Assembly (NCBI GenBank): GCA_963575745.1
Contig: CAUYUJ010008524.1
Location: 107,670-171,669 of the forward strand
Source of the DNA: Prorocentrum cordatum
Taxonomy: Eukaryota; Sar; Dinophyceae; Prorocentrales; Prorocentraceae
Direction of reading: 5' to 3'
DNA: 64,000 nt
Below the pieces are notes generated by a model that made no database searches, was not told the origin of the DNA, and saw only the letters and a program-made list of their open reading frames with translations. The position numbers and the translations under genes are program-made. This document shows, one piece after another, positions 1 to 10,555 of the stretch (position 1 is its first letter; each line of letters opens with the position of its first letter).

Positions 1-302
1 AGGCGCACGAAAGGGACCGTCTAGGGGACCGACGCACTGGGTCTGCTGTGAGAATATTGCTTACCCTTTCCTCTTCTGCGTGGAGCCCGTTCAGCCGCCA
101 CTACTAAGGGGATCCGGGATTCGAATCTGTATCGAAACTCGTGGCCTCAAAGGGGTCTGGGATGGCCCCTCGGGCCACTAAAGCTGCTAATCGTTCACTA
201 CCTGCAAAGGCCCCTCTACTCAATAAACGTCGCTCACGGGGGCCCTCGCGCTCACGCTCACGCGAACGACTCCTGTCGTTCCTTTTTTTTTTGTCCTCAG
301 CT

Positions 303-1597
303 CTACTGATCCTGATCCTTGTCCTTGCCACCGCCCTTCTCGAATATCGCCAGGAGCCTCGCCGCCTCGCGCTCGAGGGGGCCCCTTGGGGCAGGCCCCA
401 CCAGCTGCGTCGCCTTGCCCTTGTCCGAGTTCAGAAACTGAATCGACAGCGACCGCGCCTCCCTCCCTGGCTCGTCGTATGAGAAGGCGAACGTGAGCCT
501 GCCCTTCTTCTCCTCCGCCGCCACCGTGGCCCCGTCCTGGTTCTTCTTCGGTTTGAATTGTAACGGAAGTGCAGCACGTGCTTGGCAACATCCGTCGGCA
601 GCTTCTGGGCCAGGTGCTTCTGGAAGTACTCGTAGAAGACCTTCTTCTCGCTCTCTTTGTAGGTCTCGCTGCCGTCCAGGAAGGTGTCTATCTGGTTCGC
701 CAAACTCATGGCGAGCGCCCCCCAGACCTGCACGTGTGGCGGTCCTCTTGCCCTGGAATCGACGTCTTCGCCGGCCTGCTGGCGCTCCTTGAGGTTTTTT
801 GAGACCTCGTCGTACTTGAGCCCCGCGTCGATCATGATCTGCGTAAAGTGGTTCGCGGTCTCGGTAGTCTCCCACGTCTGGTAGACTGCCCCCGCGAGGT
901 TGGCCATCTCGCGCGCGTCGTTGAGGCGCAGCTTTGTGATCACCTTCAACAGCGCAGCCTGCAGGTCGCCCTTCTCCTTCTTCTTGCTGCCCTTGGCGCC
1001 CTGCTTGGCTGGTGGCGCCGAGCCGTGGGCCCCATCTGCTCCGCGTTTCACTGTCGCCGAAGGCCCCTGCATCCAGCTCGCCGCCACCGCCTGGGACATG
1101 GCCAAGGGCGGCGCTCGGAGTCTCCGCGAGGCGGCGGCGCTTCCGAGGGAAAACTGGGTCAGGGAGATGGCTGCGTAGATGTCGGCACAGGGAGTCCAAG
1201 TCGTAGGCCTCGAACTCGCATAGGGGGCACTGCAGGGTCGACGGAGGTGATAGAGGTCGTAGCGTCCTACCCCCACCGAAACGACAATGCCCCCGTTGTA
1301 CGGCTAGTGCTAGATGCCGAGCTGCGCAAGCCCTGCCCCAGAAGACTTCCCGACAGCATATACATGCATTGCATGGTGTGAGGACATGGCACAACGATCG
1401 ATAATCACGTTGAGAACGCATATGTGCCATGAGCCCCTGTTTCGTAATAAAACGTTCACCACGTTCAGCGGGGCATCGGGGTCCAAGAGTTCCTCATGAA
1501 GAGCCTCAGGAGCCTTTTTCCGTGTACTCTGGGGGCGCGAACCGCGGACCGAACGTACATGATCGAATATCAGTGAAATCGATATTCTCGAGCTCAC
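303..1597 (-). pseudogene. LINE-A C-terminal zinc fingers and basic tail
   Basis: Three overlapping frames carry the 3' end of the LINE protein. At 1597-1310 is the segment LNVVNVLLRNRGSWHICVLN. At about 1400-1180 are two Cys/His clusters, CNACICCREVF with following His residues and CPLCEFEAYDLDSLCRHLRSH, resembling C2H2 fingers. At 1276-560 a lysine-rich stretch (KQGAKGSKKKEKGD) leads into a helical region containing RARGPPHVQVWGALAMSL. The last part, to 303, is in yet another frame (RLTFAFSYDEPG). I recall the GPPH segment from 3' ends of dinoflagellate LINEs; a separate host gene is the less likely alternative. Confidence 0.55.
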
Positions 1598-2472
1598 GCT
1601 GAACCTCAGGGCCCCGCAGGAGGCCGGGGCGGGCGGCGAGACATCCTAGAAGATCACCGTGGTCTGGGAGGGACTCCTGAGCCCATCGGAGATCATCAAC
1701 GACGCGTCTGGCCCACGGAGAGGCCGTTGAAGTGAGCAAGCCGCCGACCATGGCAATGGGGGCCATGCCTTTCTCGAAGGCCACGGGGCCGAAGAGAGCG
1801 GGGAGCAACTGGAGGTGGCAGGACGGGTGGCGGGACCAAACTTTGTACCAATTCAGACGACGAGTCCCGAGCTCGATGTGCGTCTCACAGATGCGCCAAT
1901 GCCTGAGGACTCCCTTTGTCGTCGACGTGCGGGTCGCTCCAGACTCTGTCTGCCAGCTGGCCCTTCCACGCATGGCCGCGCGGGCGAAGTGCGCCACCGC
2001 GGCATCTAAACAGGCACTCTGATGCTTGGTGATCAAGAAGGCCTCCAGACCACACAAGGCTGAATTCTGAACCAAAGACATAGGAATCGAGCGCGTGAAC
2101 TTCCACGGCAGCCGCAAAGACCAGAAGCCGCCCATCGAATGAAAAGCGGCGCGAGCTGCCTGGTGACAGCGTGCAATCTCCTGGCTGGACGCCTGGGACA
2201 TCGCGACGTGGGGCCCAAGATACCTGACTTCCTCCTTGATTTCCCCCGACAGGAGCGCCCGACCAGGCCCGCGGAGCCACTTCTTGCAAGTCAGCCCCCC
2301 CCCCCCCCCCCCCGATCCAGAAGGCCAGCTCCTGTTTATCCCGGTGTTGTTTGTACCCGTAGTCCTGGAGGAGGGGGTCGAGACAGTCATCTGAATACTT
2401 GAAGTTTGGCCAGGAAGCTCCCCATGGAGTCTCCATGTACAATGGGAGTGTAGCGGATAATATCGTCAGCAT
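1506..2472 (-). pseudogene. LINE-A post-RT (thumb/connection) region
   Basis: Continuation of the reverse transcriptase. About 2472-2320 is open in one frame (YSDDCLDPLLQDYGYKQHRD). A run of 19 C follows at 2295-2313, and the rest (VRYLGPHVAMSQASSQEI, then FHSMGGFW and CGLEAFLIT) is open in a second frame down to 1506. The RYLG and MGGFW segments are typical of the region after the YADD box in this LINE type. The C run is the probable cause of the second frameshift, either real or from assembly. Confidence 0.65.
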
Positions 2473-3730
2473 ACTTGTACAAGCTAAGGTCGACCTCCTG
2501 GCCGTCCCATTCTGCGCGGAGGAGCCTGAGGGGCGGATCGACCTCGCGCAGAGCGTCCGTCCACTTCGACACAGGGCGGCAGAAAGTGGTGGAGAAAGCT
2601 GCCACCATGAACGGGTCCCCCATGACTCCTCCCACTCCTGTCTTTACTGCTAGGTCCCCTTCATCACTAGGAAGTAGAACGACAGCATCACGATACGTAT
2701 GCTTACAAAGCGCAACATGTTCAGGCTGTACAATAGTAGATATGGCATGGCCCATGGCCCCCCAGCCAGAGCTCCCGAACGCATTACTCATATCCTTCAG
2801 ACTGCCTCCAAAGCTCCACCCAGCCCGTCGAAGTCTCCAGCCCACCACCTGCGAGGCCATGATGGCCCCTTCCCGACGACGACGACGCTGGAACCCGTAA
2901 CCTTCAGGAGGCAACTCATTGGGCAACAACCCCGCGAAGAAGGATTTCCCCACGACTGGAAGCACGTGGGCCACCATTTTGCCCTTAGGCCCAGGCTGGG
3001 CCGACTTGTACAAGGCGCACCCCCGACTTACATTCCAGTATAAGGGGGCCAGGTCGGTGATCCTGATTTTCAGCATCCCGTCCAGGAGGGTCTCCAGAAA
3101 CTGCGCGGGCGCCTCGGGGGCTCGTGGGGCTCCAAGACCAGGGCGCTGGCGTTCCATACCTCGTTCAGGGTGAAGGAGTTGCCACCAAAGTTCGAGTGGG
3201 GCCGATCCTTCAGGAACAACGCGGCGTTTCGGGGCCCGACGAACGTATCTGCGAAGGCGTTGAATATCCTTGTATCCTAGCTGCCGGGGGCGGTCCTCAT
3301 AGCGGGTCATGCCATACATCTGATTCATGTCCAAATCATTTCGAGCGGCGCGCCAGGCGCCCAAATCGATCGGGTGGACCTGCATCCCGCCGTCGCCGCC
3401 TGGGAGGGACCAGACGGCGAGCCACTCCTCATGCGTGATGGGAGCTCCGCCGGAACGCCGCCCGCCCCGTCTTTTTGCCGAACGACGACAGCGGGCAGCA
3501 CGGCGGGCCCACCCCATGGCCTCGCAGAGGTTCCTCTGGGCCCAAGCGTCGTATGAGGCCTGGACGTAGGACTCCCTCACAGCACGTACATGTCTTCGTC
3601 GAAGGAGTGTGAGGCGCTGGGAGAGATCGCGGAGGTCGTACTCCAGCTGGTCCAGCTCGGTGTCGTCCACGGTCGCGCGCGAGGCGCGCATGTCGATCCT
3701 CTTCTGGGGCATGTCTCTCCTCAGCTTCGC
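2387..3730 (-). pseudogene. LINE-A reverse transcriptase domain
   Basis: RNA-dependent DNA polymerase part of LINE-A. It is in the same frame as the endonuclease, separated only by a TAG; an ATG follows at 3712. A basic linker of about 100 residues precedes the polymerase. Three polymerase motifs are visible: motif A (LKDMSNAFGSSGW, with the metal-binding Asp), motif B (GGVMGDPF) and motif C (YKYADDIIRY, the catalytic Asp pair). All three look intact, so loss of function would come from the flanking frame breaks. The frame stops at 2387, about 25 codons past motif C, where the continuation shifts to another frame. Confidence 0.8.
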
Positions 3731-4841
3731 CTAGTGCGCATATTCGTCGGGGAGGCCCGTCGGCTTCGTGAAATACTCGGCGCCAACCTCGACCATGCAG
3801 CGCTCCAGCAGCTCAAAGGTGTGATCGGGGGCGTCCTGGCCGTGCGCCGTGATGCGCTTCTCGACGTGGTCATCCAACCACTGAGCGACGCCACTCACGA
3901 AGTCCACGCGTTGGTCGCCACTCTTGACCGCCGCCATGAGGGCTGTCATGTCCCACTTTGCCGTAACTGGTTGGTCTTGGCAATCGGGTGGTCCCCGTGG
4001 GTGGGAAACTTCAAGATATACTGGTACGTGGTCTCGTGGTGGTCGGCCCCTCTGGGCCTGTAGCTGGGCGTCCACTCTGTGCAACGTGTGGCACTTGACT
4101 ACATGGGGCGCCCAGCCCAGTGGAAGAAAAACGAAATCGATGAGGCTGCTCGGGCACTCAGGCCCATTGCCGAAGAAGGTCGCCTCGTACCTGTTCATCG
4201 TGTTGGCCGCCAAAAGATGCTGCTGCGTGAGTAGATATTCCACCGCCTCGCCCGCGCCCAGTCGGCGCCGTTCACGTGTACGTACTCTACCTATAGCATT
4301 CGTCTCATAGTCCGTCCAGTCGCCGTCGATCTTGCGGCAGCCTAGTCCGTCATTGACGTCAGCGTAAAACAGTGGGAGACAGCGCGTCGGTAACTGTGAT
4401 AAACAAGTGCGCCACCATTGAATCATCTTGGCGACCGTCTGAGTGTAACGTGGGCCTGCCCCGCGACAGCGGGGCTGGGGAGGAAAATAGAGCACGCCCA
4501 CGCACACGTCCACGACGCCCTGGCGGATCCTCGCCGCCGGGCATGGTCCGCCCACGTCTTGTGGGCTGGGGTACACACGACGAACATGACGTTCACGAAA
4601 ACCACGTCCAAGAAGGATGGATACGCCAGCGCTCGCGTTTGTGTACAAGCCTGGTTGTGCTGCCGCCTCGAGGGCTAGTCGCCCACCGACCCGCCTCTGG
4701 AGAACGTGAGATGCTTCACGGCAGACGTTCTGGGTGCCAGCCAGGAGCGTGAAATCCATATTTCGTGCAGCTGGCGATCTCCGCAAGGCGAACGCCTGTC
4801 GCCCACATTGGGTTCCAGCCCAGCACCCGTAGCTTGGTCAT
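3731..4841 (-). pseudogene. LINE-A endonuclease domain (APE-like), frameshifted near its N-terminus
   Basis: This domain would nick target DNA to prime reverse transcription. The likely start is the ATG at 4841 (MTKLRVLGWN), which has the usual hydrophobic strand and W-N of this fold. That frame stops after about 36 codons, and the rest continues in the frame open from 4786. Visible core elements are an LLAGTQ segment in place of the usual LQET motif, FYADVNDGL, SLIDFVFLPLGW, and RDHVPVYLEV, which matches the terminal S/R-D-H motif of the family. The frame ends at a TAG (3733-3731). The next codons continue in the same frame into the reverse transcriptase. Confidence 0.75.
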
Positions 4842-4956
4842 GTCGGTGGTCACCACCCCGTCCAGGAGCGACGACCGCACGGTCGAAGAGGCGCCATGGG
4901 CTGCATACTGAATTCGGAAACTCGGGCCCCGCTGATTCGAATCTCTCGAACCCAGG

Positions 4957-5003
4957 GGCTAGGAGGAGGAGGAGGAGGAGGAGGAGGAGGAGGAGGAGGA
5001 GGG
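4957..5003. repeat. (GGA)n microsatellite
   Basis: Near-perfect run of GGA triplets just upstream of the LINE-A endonuclease start (on its minus strand, CTC repeats). Confidence 0.9.
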
Positions 5004-5152
5004 CCCTCGCGGCCACGGAGACGTGCCGCGCGGAGCCTCCGCAAACAAAGCAGCGCCTCGTGTCCGCGGGGCTGCGGCCGAGAGGCCCGGCCCGCGGGGC
5101 CGCGGATGCGGAGAGGTTTTCCGCCCACGAGGTCCGGCTGTCGAGGGTGCCG

Positions 5153-5373
5153 CCATCTGCCGCACACAGCAAGCACCCGCAACTCACCTCGGGCCAGCAC
5201 CAGAATGGAAGAAGAGACAACTGCACAAACAGAAACCTTTGGGAGCTCCGCGCGGATCTCTTGGATCCGCGCGGAGCGCCAACAGTGTTATGCTCATAGC
5301 GGTATTTCTTCTTCGAGCATCTGCCGCACCCAGCAAGCATCCGCAACCGACATCGGGCCCACACCAGAAAGGG
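5153..5373. repeat. Duplicated ~55-bp segment with a palindrome between the copies
   Basis: A segment beginning catctgccgcac at 5153 recurs at 5318 with about 85% identity over roughly 55 bp. Between the copies, 5245-5258 and 5264-5277 are perfect 14-bp inverted arms (gctccgcgcggatc) with a 5-nt loop. No coding signal was found. Confidence 0.75.
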
Positions 5374-5431
5374 CCCGCCCTTCGAGGGAGGGCCAACCGA
5401 CCTCTCGCCCTCGGCGGGAGATGAAAAGCAG

Positions 5432-5574
5432 GGCCGCCGCCACCGAGAACCCATAGGGGGAGGACCGACCCCTGGGCGGTGGCGCGCCCGAGCGTCACCC
5501 GGTGCAGGACGGCGCTCGGGCGTGCCGCCGCCCAGGGCTCGGTACGGCCCGACGGGTTCTCGGCGGCGGTCGCC
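5432..5574. repeat. GC-rich inverted repeat, ~143 bp
   Basis: Arms at 5432-5452 and 5554-5574 pair with two mismatches. Inner arms around 5465-5494 and 5514-5543 pair with about three mismatches. The whole would fold as one long interrupted hairpin. Confidence 0.75.
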
Positions 5575-5627
5575 CATGTTTCTCCTTTGGCCGAAGGTCC
5601 GTGGATGGAGGCGGAAATGATGGGCAT

Positions 5628-5761
5628 GTTTTCCGCCACCACCACCATAAGTTGGAGGGGGAGGGGGTCCTCCTCCCCCTCCTGCTCCTCGTCGTCCTCC
5701 TCCTCCTCGTCGTCGTCCTCCTCCTTCCCCCCTTCAACTTATGGTGGTGGTGGTGGAAAAC
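5628..5761. repeat. 27-bp inverted repeat flanking a purine/pyrimidine-rich core
   Basis: The left arm 5628-5654 (starts gttttccgccaccac) and right arm 5735-5761 are reverse complements with one mismatch. They enclose 80 bp made of a G-rich half and a C/T-rich half that partly pair as well. This may be a foldback or MITE-like element; no clear target-site duplication was seen. Confidence 0.8.
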
Positions 5762-7773
5762 AGGCCCGTCAGGAAAAAACAGCGGGGGCGGCCTCTGCCG
5801 GCGGAAGTTGGGCTGAAGGAGGCGAGAGGCGCAGACCCTCCAAGAGAGGACGACGCGAACGTACTCAGGGCGTCTGGACCCGGCCACTTTTTTTTTGATC
5901 GACGCACGCGGTGGCGACACACAGACTGCCCTACCGATGTTGATAGCTCGCAGGAGGCGCGGTGCGCATCATCGAACTCACTCGCGCCCCGACGCGAATG
6001 CCGATCAGGTCCCTCTGCTCGTCTTATCCATCTCTTCCTCGCCCTCATCCTAGCACTCCTCTCGTCTTCAACTGCCTGCCGCACACCCCCCCGTCTCAGA
6101 GCCTCCATCTTCTGCTTCAAGTTTTCCTGACAAAAGGCGCCACAAGACAACGAAGAAGACGCAGCACACAGAACTCACGGCCTCCTTCTGTAAATGCAGC
6201 TATATCTTCCTGGCTGTGGTTATGCGTCGCTCTGACGGTTAAAACTGGTAAGCCGAGAATGAGCTGCAGGTAAGATGGACGAACACCAGGAAGCAAATGT
6301 CGCATTAGTATTACGAGACCATCAAGGCAAACTGCAGGCAAGCTGACGGCAATGACCTAGGCCTGCCACGTAGCCCGATGCCATCATGTGCTACATAGTG
6401 CGGGTCTATACCATGCTGTGTGTTGCTATGCCATGCGCTGGCATGATCTGCAATGCCATTCTGCGATATGACTGGCAAGCGCTACGCAACGACTTCGCAA
6501 GATTATGATCTGCGCCTCTGTGCGATAGGTGCCATGCGCTGGATTGCCCAGTGCTCCGCGGAGAACTTGGGTGGATGCGCTAATGCAACTGGGCCCCATA
6601 ACTCGAGCCCCATAAAAACAAATCATAATTGGAGCAAGCATCCAGAAGGTGCCGAAGCGTACGGAGAGCGAAAGCGCGAGGGAAAGCAGAACTGGTACTG
6701 CAGAGGGTGCGAAAAGATGAGTAGTGATTCTGAGACGGATTGGAGTCTGGCACATGAGCGAGGAAAGCCCGGAGAGTCTGCCACCCCACGGTCCAGCTGG
6801 GAGTTGCTGATCCGTATCTTCGGGCTTTCTGTAGCCTCACTCCACGCAAATTTGCGCCAGCAAAACACTCCTCTCCAACTTGTCCTTCCTGCTTACAGCT
6901 CCTCTTCCCTCGCCTTCTGAACATCCCCTGTCTGCCTTATTCTACTCCTCCTTCCGCCTCCTCGTCCTCCAACTCCACCCTCCTCCTCCCCGATCCCCAA
7001 TCCCTCCTCCTGTAGCACTGTAGCGCTGAATCCAGGCGGCCATACAAGCATAACAAACACCAGCCTTGAAAGGGATAATGCGGCCCAGTCCATGACAAAT
7101 CACATATACCACAAATGCCTCTTCTTCCTCAAAGGGCTGAGCAACGCAACAACGGTCAGGAGCTTTGCCCGAGAAGCGTGACCTTCAAGAAGGCGAGGGT
7201 GGTCCCTGGGATGCATCAGCGCTGGAGCTTCCGAAGCTCACTGGTGGCGCAGGGGGGTTCTCCACCTCGTGCCTCCTTCCTCTCCTCCCACCCGCCGCCG
7301 CCTCCTCCTCATGCTCCTCTGGCTCACCCTCGCTCCACTGAGTGCTCCTTCCTTCTCCTGGTCCTCCACCTCCCTCCCTCCCTCCCTTCCCCTTCCCCTC
7401 TTTACCCCTGATGTCGAACGTGAGCGCAGCGAAGCTATGCTCAACCCTGTGGCCTCCTGCCCAAAGGCATCAATTCAAATGTGTTCGTTGTCCCTACACC
7501 CTGCGAAATGCTTAAGAAATCATGGGTTAAGAATTTCATAGTCTCAGAATTTGAATAAAAACCCAGAACTTCTATCAACATCTTGGGATTTGCATGGAAA
7601 AGTTAAGAATCATCGAGACTTTGGCCGAACACTTACGTTTTCTTAAGCGTCGCCTGAGGTGTAGGCGTCTCAGCAGGGCGCGCGGCGCACCGGGACCCAC
7701 CACGTTTGGACTTCGACCGTGCTGGACACAGCCCTGCTACAAAAGCACCACGCGTCTTCTTTTGGGCGTGGCT
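5762..7773. other. No supported gene
   Basis: The region has pyrimidine-rich stretches (6900-7010, 7260-7400) and a diffuse area rich in ATGC/GCAT words (6370-6560), where atgccatgcgctgg occurs twice about 100 bp apart. Open frames are short and lack recognisable motifs. Confidence 0.5.
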
Positions 7774-7775
7774 TA

Positions 7776-7922
7776 ATGGGGGGGTCACAAATGGGGGGGT
7801 CAGAAAAGGTCACCTTTCGTGGCCCTTTCGGGCCCCTCCAGAGCCCCAGGGGGGTCGTTTAGGTACCGTTTGGGTACCTTTTCGGACCACGCTCGCCACC
7901 CCCCCATTTATGACCCCCCCAT
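7776..7922. mobile_element. Putative MITE, 147 bp, TA target site
   Basis: The element begins ATGGGGGGGTCACAAATGGG and ends with the reverse complement over about 27 bp, with one mismatch. Each TIR contains the word ATGGGGGGGTCA/T twice in tandem. TA dinucleotides flank both sides (7774-7775 and 7923-7924), as for Tc1/mariner-like or related DNA transposons. It is non-autonomous, with no coding capacity. Confidence 0.75.
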
Positions 7923-8139
7923 TACGCGGCGCCCAATTCTTGCCCCCTCCCATCCTTCCTGGCATCGTTCTCGCGCCCCTCGTCGTCTCCTGCACCTCCT
8001 GCCTCCTCCACCCTCCTCCCTACACCCTCCTCCTGCAAGAGATGTCCCCCCAAGCAGCGGATGCCGCAGAGGGGTCCGAACTGCATTTACGAAACCCGCA
8101 TTTGACACGTAGCACGCGGAACATGTGTCGCTGGAGAGC

Positions 8140-8420
8140 TGCGCCGTGCCCCCGTGCAAAGCCACGCCTGCGTTCTAGAATGCGGAAAAATGTGCCGTGC
8201 AGTGCCTAGGCTCTAGAATGCGAAAATGTGCGGTGCTGTGCCCGCGTCTCATGCCGTGCCGTGGGGTACCGTTCCGCGTTTGGTTTCTGATTGCAAGCGA
8301 TGTGCCGCGCCGTGCTGTGCCGAACGTTCCCGAATGCGAAAACTGACGTGCCGTGCTTGCGCGTCCAGGTTCTAGAATGTAGTGCCTAAATGCCGAGTGC
8401 CGTGCCGTGCCTCGCTTTTA
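8140..8420. repeat. Degenerate short tandem repeat (tctagaatgcg...gtgccgtgc)
   Basis: Four or five diverged units of about 30-40 bp share a tctagaatgcgaaaa block followed by gtgccgtgc words. Spacing is irregular and no frame is maintained. Confidence 0.6.
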
Positions 8421-8689
8421 AGAATGCCTCGGGGATCTGAATCCCTTCCATGGGGCTGGCTTTTCATCCCGAGACGTCTTCCGACGGCTTCACGGGCGGG
8501 AAACAGCAGCCAAGAACCGAAAACGTCGAAATCCACCGACCCCTTATGGGTCCCTCGGCGTGTGGGATTCTTCCCCTCCCCAATCCCTCCCAGGGACCCT
8601 GAACCGGCAATTTGACCCCCTCCCCCCCCATGGCCTCGTACGGCCCCGGACCGAACTCACCAGAGGAGGCCTGGGCTACTCGGGCTCGC

Positions 8690-9215
8690 TTTGGGGCTCC
8701 AAGACAGCCTCTGAAGCTGCCCAAGAAGCCACCCAGACGGTCGAAAAGATGGCAGAATCGCCCAAAGATCATTCCAAGACGCCCAAGATGGCCACAAGTC
8801 GGCCAAAGAGGCCCCTAAGACGCCCCAAGACTGATCCAAGAGGCCTCCCCAGAGGGCCCTGAGAGGCCAAAGTCTTTGATTTTCATTGTTTTTGTTTAAT
8901 GTCTTGCGTTTTCTCGTTTTGTCGGCGTTCCGACGCTCCACGATGGCCCAAGAGGCCCCGCAAACCGTTCCACGACGGCCCAAGAGGTCCCAAGAGCGCC
9001 AAGACGGCCTGAAAGGCGCCCGGCAGGGCCTGAGAGAGCCCCAAGAAAGCTCCAAGAGGTGCCCAAGAGGACCCAAGAGGCCCCGACGAGGCCCGAACGA
9101 GGCCCCAAGAGGTCCCCAAGAGGTCCCCAAGAGGCCCCAAAAAGCTTCAAGCTGCCCCAAAACTGCCCCAAGAGGCTTCAAAACTGCCTCCCAGAGGCAC
9201 CCGAATGCTGGACCA
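8690..9215. repeat. CCCAAGAGG-type minisatellite
   Basis: Diverged units of about 9-12 bp built on cccaagaggc, interrupted around 8875-8935. The same motif family recurs at about 36.2 kb, 56.0-56.6 kb and 57.3-57.6 kb. Frames stay open on both strands because stop codons cannot form in the units, so the predicted P/R/G-rich or W/G/L-rich proteins are not credible. Confidence 0.7.
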
Positions 9216-9289
9216 CGAGGTCCCACCGAACAATCAAAAAACCTCTGACCCACCACCCACGAACGGTGGCGGGATAGGCCGAAGGCCAA

Positions 9290-10190
9290 TGATTATACTC
9301 CTCTCCCTCCTCCTCCTCCTCCCCGTCCTCCCCCTCCACGTTTTACTCCTGCGTTTCCTACCGGTTTTCCTCCTCCTCTCCCTTCGATCGATCTTGCTCA
9401 CGCGGCACTCCGAGAGGCCCCCAAACAGTCCCCCAGAGGCTCCCGAACTGCCTCCAGGACGCACCCGTGGCCTTTTTATGAAATCCCAACGCTCACCCAC
9501 GAGGGCTTTCAACCACCACCCAGGTGCCGTGGCGGGGTGGCCCCAAAGCCAGTAGGTTCTCCTATCCTTCCTCTTCCTCCTCCTCCTGCTCCCTGTCTCC
9601 CCGCTCTTTCTCCACGTTCCATTATTCCCTTGCCTTTGTCTCCGATAGGTACGGCTCAAGCGGTAACACTCGTTGTACCCTTGGAAGCATCCTCCTCCTC
9701 CTCTTCCTCCTCCTTTTCCGCCTCTTCCTCCTCCTCCCTGTCCTCCGATTCCTTGTCCTCCTGTCCTTTCTCTTCTTCCTCTCCCTTCAGGAGATGCCGC
9801 TCAAGCGGGACAACTGCAGATATTTTGGAACCGTATACTTGTTTCACCCACGACCCCAGCAACAGGGATACACGCCCGCCCCTCATCACCCATTCCCTGA
9901 AGGACACACACAACTAGACATCGAACGGTCCCCCACGATAGCGCGACTGGCAACAAACATTCCGAAGACACGCGGCCCGGGCACACTTCACCGCACTGGC
10001 GGCCCCCCCCTTCGATTCCTCCAGGAAGGACCTCAGAGGTCCACAGACTTTCCCAAAGAAACCTCAGAGCGCCAGAAACAAACATCCCAACCCCCCCAAG
10101 AGGTATCCACGAAGACCTCCAAGCCAATGGGCCCCGTTGAATGACCTCATTTTCCTCCCAATTCCGAATTTTCCGACCCCTCCATCTCCA
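9290..10190. other. Pyrimidine-rich non-coding stretch
   Basis: C/T-rich DNA with scattered CTC/TCC runs (9300-9340, 9570-9600, 9690-9790). No gene supported. Confidence 0.5.
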
Positions 10191-10191
10191 T

Positions 10192-10445
10192 AGCTCCCCC
10201 TCCTGCCCCCCATCCCCTGTGCGCCTGCGCGGATCCGAACACTCGCATGCTGCCGCGAAAGCGTCTCCGGGGATCATGCGCAAGCCTTGCATTTTAGCGC
10301 GCTGTCTTTGTGGGAGCGCGCGAAATGCGGGCCAACCGCGAACTTCGACTTTAGGGGCCTCCCATTGCAGGTGCCGAAACAGTGGCACGTTTGCCGAGTG
10401 CGCGCCGTGAAGACGTCGGCAATCCGCCCATGCAACTTTACGTTT
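10192..10445. repeat. Dispersed repeat R3, copy 1
   Basis: About 254 bp, roughly 93% identical to 14146-14400. The shared block starts cccctcctgcccc and ends atgcaactttac. A 17-of-18-base match to its right end also occurs at 17889. The second copy abuts the 3' end of a LINE-B copy, so R3 may be a LINE 3' tail, but this is inference. Confidence 0.8.
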
Positions 10446-10555
10446 CCTCTTTTTCCCAACCCTCCTTGGTTGGGTATTCGTTTTGAATAGAGCAGTGTGG
10501 TCTCCACTCCTTCCTTCCTCCTCCTCCCTCCCTCCCTGCCTCTTCCTGTCTTGCC

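Larger units (their letters stand above)
303..4841 (-). mobile_element. Decayed LINE-type retrotransposon (LINE-A)
   Basis: A non-LTR retrotransposon read right to left. In order it has an APE-type endonuclease (4841-3731), a reverse transcriptase with a YADD box (3730-2387), the post-RT region (2390-1506), and zinc-finger plus basic C-terminal parts (1597-303). The pieces lie in changing frames, so several frameshifts and one in-frame stop separate them. One break coincides with a 19-nt C run at 2295-2313. The domain order matches LINEs I know from Symbiodiniaceae-type genomes. No poly-A tail or target-site duplication could be defined. The element is close to full length but cannot encode an intact protein as given. 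Confidence 0.8.

Noticed and set aside
4675-5577. 300-codon minus-strand frame overlapping the start of LINE-A
   Set aside because: It runs through hairpins and a GGA array and reads the endonuclease start in the wrong frame.
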